Positions 35,328 through 43,168 of a DNA stretch of 64,000 bases are shown here, in pieces. The stretch is from Trichlorobacter thiogenes (GTDB lineage: Bacteria > Desulfobacterota > Desulfuromonadia > Geobacterales > Pseudopelobacteraceae). The first letter of the stretch is position 1. Every line of letters begins with the position of its first letter. The DNA lies in assembly GCF_900167465.1 (NCBI RefSeq), contig NZ_FUWR01000004.1, positions 1-64,000 on the forward strand. Reading direction: 5' to 3'. Under the pieces are notes generated by a model that made no database searches, had not been told where the DNA came from, and saw only the letters and a program-made list of their open reading frames with translations. The translations under genes were made by a program, and so were the position numbers.

Positions 35328-36392
35328 ATGAACCAGCCTGATTCATCATCATTAATTGCGGTTGCCCTTTCCGGCGGAGTGGACTCTGCGGTTGCAGCGG
35401 CCCTGCTGCAGCAGCAGGGGCATCAGCTGGTGGGGATTACCATGGATCTGCTGCCTTGTGCTGCAGTAAACAATGCAGCCGAGCAGGTGGCTGCACATCT
35501 GGGTATTCCCCTGCATCGTATTGACCTGACTGCCGCCTTTGAACAACAGGTGATTACCCCCTTTGTAACCAGCTACCTTAACGGTGAAACCCCCAATCCC
35601 TGTGTACGTTGTAATCGTCTGGTCAAGTTTGGGCTGCTGTTGGAGCAGGCCCACCAGCTGGGGGCAGGCAGGCTGGCGACCGGCCACTATGCACAGGTGG
35701 TGCGGGATGTCGATGGCAGGGCACACCTGCATGCTGCCGTTGATCGTCGCAAAGACCAATCCTACTTTCTGGCAGCCATCGGTCAGGAGGCGCTGCAACA
35801 GACCCTGTTCCCCTTGGGCGAGATGTCAGGCAAGGAGCAGGTACGTCAGCTGGCCCGTGATTTCGGCCTGCCGGTGGCAGCAGCAAAGGACAGTCAGGAT
35901 GTCTGTTTTCTGCCGGACAGCGGATATGGTGACTTTTTAGAAGGGCGCATGACTAACCCGGTGGCACAGGGGCTGATTGTGCATCGTTCAGGCAAGCTGC
36001 TGGGGCGCCATAACGGTTTCTGGCGTTATACGGTAGGTCAGCGTAAAGGGTTGGGGATCGCCTGGAGCGAGCCGTTATATGTGCTTGAGATCAGTGCAGC
36101 CCGTAACCGGGTTGTAGTTGGTGAACAGCAGTACCTCTATGCGCCGGGTCTGTTGGCAGACCAGACGGTTTGGTTTGGGCAGGAACCCGCTGCGCCGTTT
36201 GAGGCGCACTGCAAGATCCGTTATCGCCATGCTCCGGTTCCCTGTCGGGTTGAGCCACAGGATGGGGCCGGGATGCGGGTGTTGTTTCATGAGCAACAGC
36301 GGGCAGTCACGCCGGGACAGACCGTGGTGATTTATCAGGGGGATGAGGTGCTTGGGGCAGGCAGGATAACCGGGGCAGAGCAGCCATGCTGA
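35328..36392 (+). CDS. mnmA: tRNA 2-thiouridine(34) synthase MnmA
   Basis: The 354-residue enzyme thiolates wobble uridine of Lys, Glu and Gln tRNAs. It has the PP-loop ALSGGVDSAVAAALL at the start, the first catalytic cysteine in NPCVRCNRLVKFG, KDQSYFLAAI, the second in SQDVCFLPD, and the GQRKGLGIAWSEPLYVL segment of the C-terminal domains. It overlaps the ThiF/MoeB-like gene by seven bases. Both sit behind the amylase-like cluster, so the operon mixes functions. Confidence 0.95.
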   Translation: MNQPDSSSLIAVALSGGVDSAVAAALLQQQGHQLVGITMDLLPCAAVNNAAEQVAAHLGIPLHRIDLTAAFEQQVITPFVTSYLNGETPNPCVRCNRLVKFGLLLEQAHQLGAGRLATGHYAQVVRDVDGRAHLHAAVDRRKDQSYFLAAIGQEALQQTLFPLGEMSGKEQVRQLARDFGLPVAAAKDSQDVCFLPDSGYGDFLEGRMTNPVAQGLIVHRSGKLLGRHNGFWRYTVGQRKGLGIAWSEPLYVLEISAARNRVVVGEQQYLYAPGLLADQTVWFGQEPAAPFEAHCKIRYRHAPVPCRVEPQDGAGMRVLFHEQQRAVTPGQTVVIYQGDEVLGAGRITGAEQPC

Positions 36393-37135
36393 CTGCTGAG
36401 GAACAGGAACGTTACAGCAGACACCTGATGTTACCGGAAGTTGGGCCGGAGGGTCAGGAGCGGCTACGGGACAGTCGGGTGCTGATCATCGGTGCCGGAG
36501 GTCTGGGGTCACCTGCAGCCCTGTATCTGGTCGCGGCCGGAGTTGGCACGATCGGTATTGCCGATGGTGACCGGGTGGAGCTGTCAAACCTGCAGCGTCA
36601 GGTTGTTCACGATAGTACTACGCTGGGGCAGCTGAAGGTGGCTTCAGCTGCCAAGCGGCTTCAGGCGCTCAATCCGGCCTGCCGTTTGGAGCAGATTCCG
36701 GTTATGCTTGATCAGAATAATCTGCCCAGCTTGGTGCAGCGGTATGATTTTGTGCTGGATGCCACCGATACCCTGGCTGCAAAGTTCATGATTAACGACA
36801 TCTGTGTCAGCCAGGGGATTCCCTTTTCCCATGGGGGGATTTTGCGTTTTAGTGGCCAGACCATGACCGTGTTGCCTGGGGTGTCACCCTGCTATCGTTG
36901 CCTGTTTGCTGAACTGCCTCCAGAAGAAGATCGTGAGGCCTGTGAACGGGATGGCGTTTTGGGTATTTTGCCGGGGGTGATTGGGACGCTGCAGGCCGCA
37001 GAGGCGGTGAAGTTTATCGTGGGGATAGGAACGCTTCTGACGAGCCGTCTGTTGACGTTTGACCTGTTGGGAATGCGCTTCAGAGAGGTGCCGGTTGCGG
37101 TAAATCCCGGTTGCAGCAGTTGCGGAAATCGTTAA
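36386..37135 (+). CDS. ThiF/MoeB-family adenylyltransferase (E1-like)
   Basis: A 249-residue protein with ERYSRHLMLPEVG, the nucleotide loop VLIIGAGGLGSPAALYL, the catalytic-site DATDTLAAKFMINDIC and zinc-binding pairs CYRC and CSSC. MoeB/ThiF enzymes adenylate the C-terminal glycine of small sulphur carriers for molybdopterin or thiamine synthesis. Without a carrier gene nearby the pathway cannot be assigned; overlap with mnmA hints at sulphur transfer. It abuts the convergent diguanylate cyclase gene with no gap. Confidence 0.85.
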   Translation: MLTAEEQERYSRHLMLPEVGPEGQERLRDSRVLIIGAGGLGSPAALYLVAAGVGTIGIADGDRVELSNLQRQVVHDSTTLGQLKVASAAKRLQALNPACRLEQIPVMLDQNNLPSLVQRYDFVLDATDTLAAKFMINDICVSQGIPFSHGGILRFSGQTMTVLPGVSPCYRCLFAELPPEEDREACERDGVLGILPGVIGTLQAAEAVKFIVGIGTLLTSRLLTFDLLGMRFREVPVAVNPGCSSCGNR

Positions 37136-38413
37136 TCAATCAGGTGTGCTCTTTTGTATATGCTGGCGTTTGCGCTCGGCCTTGTCTTTGTACATCAATC
37201 GATCAGCCGTTTTCATGGTGTCCAGCAGATCATCCGGGTGCTCAGCGGTAGCTGCTCCCAGTGACAGCGAACGGGCAAAGGTTCCTAGCAGCCGGTCTGA
37301 CTCACAGCCTTTAACCCGCTGAATCGCCGCCATAACCGCATCATGGTCGGTGCGGGAAAGAAGGACCGCAAACTCGTCGCCACCGATCCTGGCAACCACA
37401 TCACCGGAACGGAAGGCTGACAGCAACACCTCAGCAGCTCCTTTAATCAGGCGATCCCCCTCATCATGTCCAAAAGAGTCGTTGACCCCCTTCAGGCCAT
37501 CAATATCGGCCATGACGATACTGACCGGGTATTCCCGACTGGATTCAATCCGCTGCAACTCTGTATCAAAATAGGCACGGTTAAACAGGCCGGTTAAAGG
37601 ATCATGGGTACCCAGATACTGCAGACTTTCTTCGTACTGCTTCCGATCAGTGATATCCTGAGAAACCTTCAAAAAGCCGGTAACGGTGTTGTCAACATCA
37701 CGTAAAGGGCAGATTTTGACCATCTCCCAGTATATAGAACCGTTTTTCCGCTTATTGGCCAGTTCCCCTTTCCACTCCTTGCCGCTTGAAATGGTATCCC
37801 AAAGATCACGGTAAACCTCAACAGAGTTCAGGTCAGATTTGAGTAGGCGGGGGTTGCGGCCAAGCACTTCTGTCGCCTGATAACCGGTCAGGCGGGTGAA
37901 CATGGCATTGACATATTCTATGGAGCCGTTTAGCGAGGTGATCATCACCGGAGCCGGTGCCTGTTCCACTGCCTGAGACAGCATCTGGATTTTGCTCTCT
38001 TGCTGCAGCAGTTTGCGCTTCAACAGGACATAGTTGCTGCAGGTCTCAATGGCGGTTGCCAGCTGAGAAAAATCTACCGGTTTTTGCACATATTGATTGA
38101 TGCTCAAGCTGATGCATTCCAGTAAGTATTCAGTATCGCTATAGGCGGTCAGCATGATGATCTGGCTGTCGCGGTCCAGTGCCCGGATCTCCCGGGCCAT
38201 TTCAAGGCCGTTCATAACCGGCATCATGATGTCAGTCATAATGATATCAGGACGTTTCTCCCGGTAGATCTCAAGGCCTTCCTGCCCATTTTCAGCAACG
38301 TACAGTTCTGTGACGATGCGCTGGAGGATCCGTGAGATCTGCTCGCGGGTGACCCGCTCATCCTCAACGTAGAGCAGGGAAATGTCGTAATGTTCCATGG
38401 TGTCTGATTTCAT
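37136..38413 (-). CDS. REC-PAS-GGDEF diguanylate cyclase response regulator
   Basis: A 425-residue protein. The receiver domain (about 10-125) has phosphoacceptor Asp61 in IIMTDIMMPVMNG and Lys in VQKPVDF. A PAS domain (about 145-260) carries NAMFTRLTGYQATEVLG. The GGDEF domain (about 280-415) has an intact active site RIGGDEF (344-348) and an RSGD inhibitory site (335-338). It should make c-di-GMP when phosphorylated and be feedback inhibited. No histidine kinase is adjacent. It lies about 1.1 kb from the pel operon, whose PelD needs c-di-GMP, so a link is plausible but unproven. An alternative start is at 38398. Confidence 0.92.
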   Translation of the reverse strand: MKSDTMEHYDISLLYVEDERVTREQISRILQRIVTELYVAENGQEGLEIYREKRPDIIMTDIMMPVMNGLEMAREIRALDRDSQIIMLTAYSDTEYLLECISLSINQYVQKPVDFSQLATAIETCSNYVLLKRKLLQQESKIQMLSQAVEQAPAPVMITSLNGSIEYVNAMFTRLTGYQATEVLGRNPRLLKSDLNSVEVYRDLWDTISSGKEWKGELANKRKNGSIYWEMVKICPLRDVDNTVTGFLKVSQDITDRKQYEESLQYLGTHDPLTGLFNRAYFDTELQRIESSREYPVSIVMADIDGLKGVNDSFGHDEGDRLIKGAAEVLLSAFRSGDVVARIGGDEFAVLLSRTDHDAVMAAIQRVKGCESDRLLGTFARSLSLGAATAEHPDDLLDTMKTADRLMYKDKAERKRQHIQKSTPD

Positions 38414-38573
38414 GGGGACCCCGTGCCCGAAGCAAAGTGCCTGTGAACCGCTGCTGGTAGTGTAACTGAACTGGAATAAAACGCAAGAGGGCTGTTGTAG
38501 ATTTGGTGAGCCTACACAAATGCGTTAGCGATGATGACGGTCGTTTCGGGAAGACGGATTGTGGGTCATGTCA

Positions 38574-38607
38574 TTAAAAAGCACCCTGAAAGTTGATTCA
38601 GGGCGCT
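38574..38607 (-). terminator. intrinsic terminator downstream of the dksA-type gene
   Basis: On the minus strand AGCGCCCTGAA and TTCAGGGTGCT pair around a six-base loop and run into TTTTTTAA. It lies about 90 bases past the stop of the DksA-type gene. The same stem may slow transcripts from the other side. Confidence 0.72.
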
Positions 38608-38691
38608 CTGATTTTTGTTAATGGTGCCGGAATGTGAACTTGCAGCACAACGGGGTCTGTTCTGACTCTGTTGCAACAACCCTGCTACGGT

Positions 38692-39363
38692 TTAACCCTC
38701 ATCCTCATCACCAACCGGAATCTCCCGATACGCACGGTCTTCTTCAATTCGGCGGGTCTGGGCCTGGAACTTTTCCAGGTCAGATTTGCACTTGACGCAG
38801 TGTCGGGTAAAGGGAAGCACCTTCAAACGGCCCATCGGGATATCTTCATCGCACTCTTCACAAATGCCATACTCACCCTCGGCGATCCGCAGCAGCGCTT
38901 CGTCAATGCTGTGCAGCTTTTCACGCTCACGATCATTCAAAAGCAGTCCCAACTCCCGGTCACGCTCGGATGATGCCTGGTCGTAGATATCGCCAGTCGG
39001 CTCTTCACCCACCGAGGTCTCGGAACCCTTCTTGATGGAACGTTTGATTTCAAGCAGGGTCTGCTCTTTCATATCCAGCAGAATCTGTTGAACCTCTTTC
39101 CATTTGCCAACGGGAGGCGCTGCTGAAACCGCTGCAGTGGCAGCTGGTGCGGCATTGTCAATGCTGGCAGGTGTTGCTTTTGGCTTTGGTTCAATCACTT
39201 TTTTTGTAGCTGGTTGTGGAGCCGCAGCCTTGGCAGGCGTCTTGGTGGGCGCTGTCGTTTCTTTCTTGGAAGCGGCTGTTTTAACTGCAGTAGCTGTTTT
39301 TGGTGGAGAAGCGGGCGCAGTGTTTTCCTGCACGGTTTTCTTTGCTGTTTTGGTCGTTGCCAT
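38692..39363 (-). CDS. dksA: DksA/TraR-type zinc-finger protein with long basic N-terminal tail
   Basis: The C-terminal 130 residues form a DksA-like protein: a coiled-coil region with LLNDREREKLHSIDEALLRI and a four-cysteine zinc finger (CEEC...CVKC), as in factors that bind the RNA polymerase secondary channel with ppGpp. The first 85 or so residues are a low-complexity Lys/Ala/Pro/Thr tail (KKTVQENTAPASPPKTAT...), absent from E. coli DksA (151 aa). Such tails resemble histone H1-like DNA-binding regions. Whether the protein acts as true DksA is not settled by sequence. Confidence 0.8.
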   Translation of the reverse strand: MATTKTAKKTVQENTAPASPPKTATAVKTAASKKETTAPTKTPAKAAAPQPATKKVIEPKPKATPASIDNAAPAATAAVSAAPPVGKWKEVQQILLDMKEQTLLEIKRSIKKGSETSVGEEPTGDIYDQASSERDRELGLLLNDREREKLHSIDEALLRIAEGEYGICEECDEDIPMGRLKVLPFTRHCVKCKSDLEKFQAQTRRIEEDRAYREIPVGDEDEG

Positions 39364-39552
39364 ACGTAACGTACTCCATCAAAAGAGAGTTTTAAGAGTA
39401 TAGGCTGCTGCGAAAGGCGGCAATCACTAACAGAAACTGTATCTGCTGTCAAGGATAAAGCTTGTCAGGATTAATAGGATCATGAAAGTTGCGTTTTGTT
39501 AATAGTGTGGTAAATAATTGTAATATGACAGTTAAGTGGTTTGAGGTGGCGT

Positions 39553-42303
39553 ATGCGGTGTATTTTTATTCTGTTTTTAATGGCCGTGGTATTGATAACA
39601 CAAGCGATAGCTGCTTCAGCAGCGCCGTTTAGTGTCGCTTTTTATTATGCGGAGAAACCACCGCTTGATGAGCTGTATGCCTTTGATATTGTCGTTGTTG
39701 ATCCTGATAATGTCGGCATTCAGCCTGAACAGTATAAAAGTAGGCATAGCGAACTGTTTGCCTATGTCAGCGTTGGTGAGGCTGATCCGCAGCGTCGATC
39801 TTATAAACAGATCAAGCCGGAATGGTTACTTGGCGATAACCCGGCCTGGAAAAGCAAGTTGGTTGACCTTGCTAATCCTGCCTGGAGAGCTTTTTTTCTG
39901 GATCAGGTGGTGGAACCGCTCTGGGCTGCCGGTTACCGAGGGTTTTTCCTGGATACGTTGGACTCATTTCTACTGGTTAAGGATGTGAAAAAGCATCCGG
40001 CACTTGAGGCTGGACTCGTGGAGATTATTCATAGCATCAAACAGCGCCATCCGGAGGCCCGTTTGATTCTGAATCGCGGTTTTGAAGTGTTTGATCGGGT
40101 AAAAGGTGCTGCTTTTGCCGTGGCGGCCGAGTCACTTTTCCAAAAGTTTGATCCCATTACCGGAGCCTATGGCGAGGTAAAAGAGCATGATCGCCAGTGG
40201 CTGCTTGGCAAGTTTGCTGAAGTGCAGAAAGCTGGTCTGCCGGTGATTGCCATTGATTATGTTGCCCCGAAGGAGCGTGAACGTGCCCGCAAGACCGCCG
40301 ACAAGATCAAGAGCCTGGGTATCATTCCCTGGGTGACTGACAAAGACATCTCCTCGTTGGGTGTCGGAGCCGTTGAGGTACTGCCACGTAAGGTGCTGGG
40401 GTTGTATGATGGACAGAGTGTTAATGACCCGGCCAACTCTGACCTGCATCATCATATTGCGACTCCGCTCAATTATCTCGGCTACCAGTTGGAGATGCAG
40501 GATCTGCGTAAAATGTTGCCGTCCGGGATATTGGCCGGACGGTATGCCGGGGTGGTGGTCTGGCCCCACAACGAAAACGTTGACGGCAAGAACAGCCTTG
40601 CCCTATGGGTGCGTCGACAGATTGATGATGGTGTCAAATTGCTGTTTGTTGATGGATTCGGCATGCCGCCTGAGCAGGTGTCAAATGTGCTGGGGCTTGA
40701 ATATCGTCGGCTGGCACGACGTGGACTTCCGTCGCTCAAGATTATCCGCCGTACGCAGGATATCGGTTTTGAGGCAGAACCGCCCCTGCAGACAACTGCT
40801 TTCGCCCGGTTAAAAATCAAGGAAGGGGAACCGCTGCTGACCCTTACAGCTCAGGGGGGGGAGGTGTATGATGCAGTGGGGATTACTCCCTGGGGCGGCT
40901 ACGTACAGTATCCCTACGGTGTTATGCAAGTTATGCAGGATCAGGCCCGTTGGGTCGTCAATCCATTCAGTCTGCTCTCCAAAGCACTCGGGCTTGAGCA
41001 ACCGGTTGCGCCGGACCCCACCACAGAGAACGGTGTGCGCCTGCTGTTGGCCCATATTGATGCAGATGGTTTTGAGAGCTATGCAGAGTGGCCCGGTGGT
41101 CGCTATGCCGGTGTCGAGATGCGGGAGAAGATCCTTAAGCGGTACAAAATTCCCACGGCGGTTTCGGTCATCACCGGGATAGTGGATGAGAAGGGGCTGT
41201 ACCCGGCCCAGGCTGCAGAACTGCAGAAAGAGTTCCGGGAGACCCTGGCCCTGCCCTGGATTGAGGCTGCAACCCATACCTATTCCCACCCGTACTATTG
41301 GCAGGACAGTGCAGAGGGCCGCAAGATGTATTCAGAGCGGTACCTTAACATACCCGGTTATGCACTTAATTATGAGACAGAAGTGATCGGATCGGTCAAT
41401 TTTATCAATAGCCGCCTTCTGCCTCCTGGCAAAAAGGTGACTCTGATGCAATGGTCAGGTGATTGTACACCGCCTGCTGAGGCGATCAGGTTGACCTATG
41501 CTGCTGGCATTAGAAACATCAACAGCGGCGATACCGTTATGACGGTATCAAATCCGAGCCTAACCTCTGTTGCGTCGTTAGGAGTGGCAAAGGAAGGATG
41601 GTTTCAGGTCTTTGCCCCCAATCAGAACGAAAATGTCTATACCAATGACTGGAAAGGGCCTTTTTATGGTTTCCGGCGTGTGATTGAGACCTTCAAAATG
41701 ACCGACGCCCCCCGCAGACTCAAGCCGGTCAATATCTATTACCATTTTTATTCTGCCAGTAAGCTGGCCTCGCTACAGGCACTGCTGGATGTTTACAACT
41801 GGGCGATGCAGCAGGAGCTGTTTCCTGTCTATACTTCTGCCTATGTTGATAAAGTGCTTGATTTTAACCGAACAACCATTGCCCGAAACGGTAACGGCTG
41901 GCAAGTCCGCAACAAGGGTGACCTGAGGCAGTTACGGCTGCCAATTAGTGCGGGATATCCTGATCTGGTCGCCAGTCGCGGTGTGATCGGATTTGTGGAT
42001 CATAATGATCAACGCTATATCCACTTGGCTCCAGGAGGCGAGGCATTCCTTGTCATGACTCCCCTTCCCCCTAAGCGGGCATGGCTGTCTGCCGCAGCGG
42101 CTGAAGTAGAGAGCTTCTCCTGGACGCCGAAAGGCATGAAACTGAAGGTGACAGCCGATGCCAATGGCTTCATACGTTTCGGTGGTGCCTCCGGCTGCAA
42201 GTTGGTGCCAGACGGTCGTTCGCTTGCGGTAAAGCAGGATTCTGGCCTGTTGACGGCACCTTTGTCGGTTGGGCAATACGGGTTTGAACTTGTCTGCAGA
42301 TAA
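39553..42303 (+). CDS. pelA: Pel polysaccharide hydrolase/deacetylase PelA
   Basis: ATG 39553 follows GAGGTG and gives a clean signal peptide; a TTG at 39541 would add four residues. The 916-residue periplasmic protein has an N-terminal GH114 alpha-1,4-polygalactosaminidase domain (YYAEKPPLDEL; Glu193 in VAAESLF). The carbohydrate deacetylase domain has metal aspartates in HIDADGF (503, 505) and the histidine motif THTYSHPYYW (575, 579). It partly deacetylates Pel for export. It is first in an operon whose genes overlap or lie a few bases apart through pelG. Confidence 0.93.
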   Translation: MRCIFILFLMAVVLITQAIAASAAPFSVAFYYAEKPPLDELYAFDIVVVDPDNVGIQPEQYKSRHSELFAYVSVGEADPQRRSYKQIKPEWLLGDNPAWKSKLVDLANPAWRAFFLDQVVEPLWAAGYRGFFLDTLDSFLLVKDVKKHPALEAGLVEIIHSIKQRHPEARLILNRGFEVFDRVKGAAFAVAAESLFQKFDPITGAYGEVKEHDRQWLLGKFAEVQKAGLPVIAIDYVAPKERERARKTADKIKSLGIIPWVTDKDISSLGVGAVEVLPRKVLGLYDGQSVNDPANSDLHHHIATPLNYLGYQLEMQDLRKMLPSGILAGRYAGVVVWPHNENVDGKNSLALWVRRQIDDGVKLLFVDGFGMPPEQVSNVLGLEYRRLARRGLPSLKIIRRTQDIGFEAEPPLQTTAFARLKIKEGEPLLTLTAQGGEVYDAVGITPWGGYVQYPYGVMQVMQDQARWVVNPFSLLSKALGLEQPVAPDPTTENGVRLLLAHIDADGFESYAEWPGGRYAGVEMREKILKRYKIPTAVSVITGIVDEKGLYPAQAAELQKEFRETLALPWIEAATHTYSHPYYWQDSAEGRKMYSERYLNIPGYALNYETEVIGSVNFINSRLLPPGKKVTLMQWSGDCTPPAEAIRLTYAAGIRNINSGDTVMTVSNPSLTSVASLGVAKEGWFQVFAPNQNENVYTNDWKGPFYGFRRVIETFKMTDAPRRLKPVNIYYHFYSASKLASLQALLDVYNWAMQQELFPVYTSAYVDKVLDFNRTTIARNGNGWQVRNKGDLRQLRLPISAGYPDLVASRGVIGFVDHNDQRYIHLAPGGEAFLVMTPLPPKRAWLSAAAAEVESFSWTPKGMKLKVTADANGFIRFGGASGCKLVPDGRSLAVKQDSGLLTAPLSVGQYGFELVCR

Positions 42304-43168
42304 TGCTCATAAATCGCGTGAGCGTTTCGCCGGGCCATTGGCCATTGGCGGGTTGGTAGGGGCTGGCCTGCTTCTTCTACTGGTGCTGTACCCTGAAAAA
42401 AGTCTCTTAAAGCTACTTGAAAATCCTGAAGTAAGTAGTCCGGCGCAACAGCGTTACCTTGAGGCCCTGCTGCACCTGCGTACTGGTGATACAGAGCTGG
42501 TAATCCCGCTGGTGCGTAGTTACTTGGCAGCGGGGTGTACGGAAAAGGCTGCTGCTGCATTAAGTCACCAAAGAGGGCGACTTTCTGTTGAACAGTTAAA
42601 AACAGTTATGGCGTTACAGTATGAATTGAGGCGTCAGGAACTTGAATGGATGAGTCTTAATGAACCAGGCTGGGAGATAGCTCGAAAGAACTATGCTGCC
42701 CAGATAGAGCAGATGCGTAAGGCCGGCGCAACGTCACAGGACTTAGCCCGCTATCTGGCAGATGCACGCAGGCTGGGAGATGGAATTACCGTGCAGAGGC
42801 TTGAGAGGGTGCTGGGTCGTGATGCAGATCCGTTATCGGCAGAGGTTGCGGCTGCTATCGCTCTGGGCAAAGGCGATTATCGGGGGGCAGCAGCACACTA
42901 CTTTAAAGGAATGCAGACGAGTTCTTCAGATCAAAAGCGGAGCCTGTTCCTTGCCGGTGTACGAGCCTTGCAATCAGGTAATCTGGTGCAGGAGGCGTTG
43001 CTCGCAGCCGAGGTACATTTGACAAGTGACTTGGCCAAGGATCGTAGCATTTTGAAATATCTGGTTACGTTGTCGCTGGCAGCAAACCGTCCCGATAAAG
43101 CTCAGTTGTACGTAAGGAGGGCTCTGGGGTATTCCTCGGATGTTGATAAAACGAGGGTTAAACCGTGA
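42269..43168 (+). CDS. membrane-anchored TPR protein, N-terminal half of a split PelB
   Basis: Up to 299 residues: a short N-terminus, one membrane helix (GGLVGAGLLLLLVLYP) and a helical-repeat region to the end. No ATG is available in frame. Start codons may be TTG at 42269, 42284 or 42290, all inside the pelA 3' end. It lies between pelA and the barrel-containing pelB gene. Together the two products (about 299 + 942) approach the length of Pseudomonas PelB (1193), so it probably supplies the inner-membrane end of the TPR scaffold. That assignment is inferred from position and length. Confidence 0.65.
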   Translation: MGNTGLNLSADNAHKSRERFAGPLAIGGLVGAGLLLLLVLYPEKSLLKLLENPEVSSPAQQRYLEALLHLRTGDTELVIPLVRSYLAAGCTEKAAAALSHQRGRLSVEQLKTVMALQYELRRQELEWMSLNEPGWEIARKNYAAQIEQMRKAGATSQDLARYLADARRLGDGITVQRLERVLGRDADPLSAEVAAAIALGKGDYRGAAAHYFKGMQTSSSDQKRSLFLAGVRALQSGNLVQEALLAAEVHLTSDLAKDRSILKYLVTLSLAANRPDKAQLYVRRALGYSSDVDKTRVKP

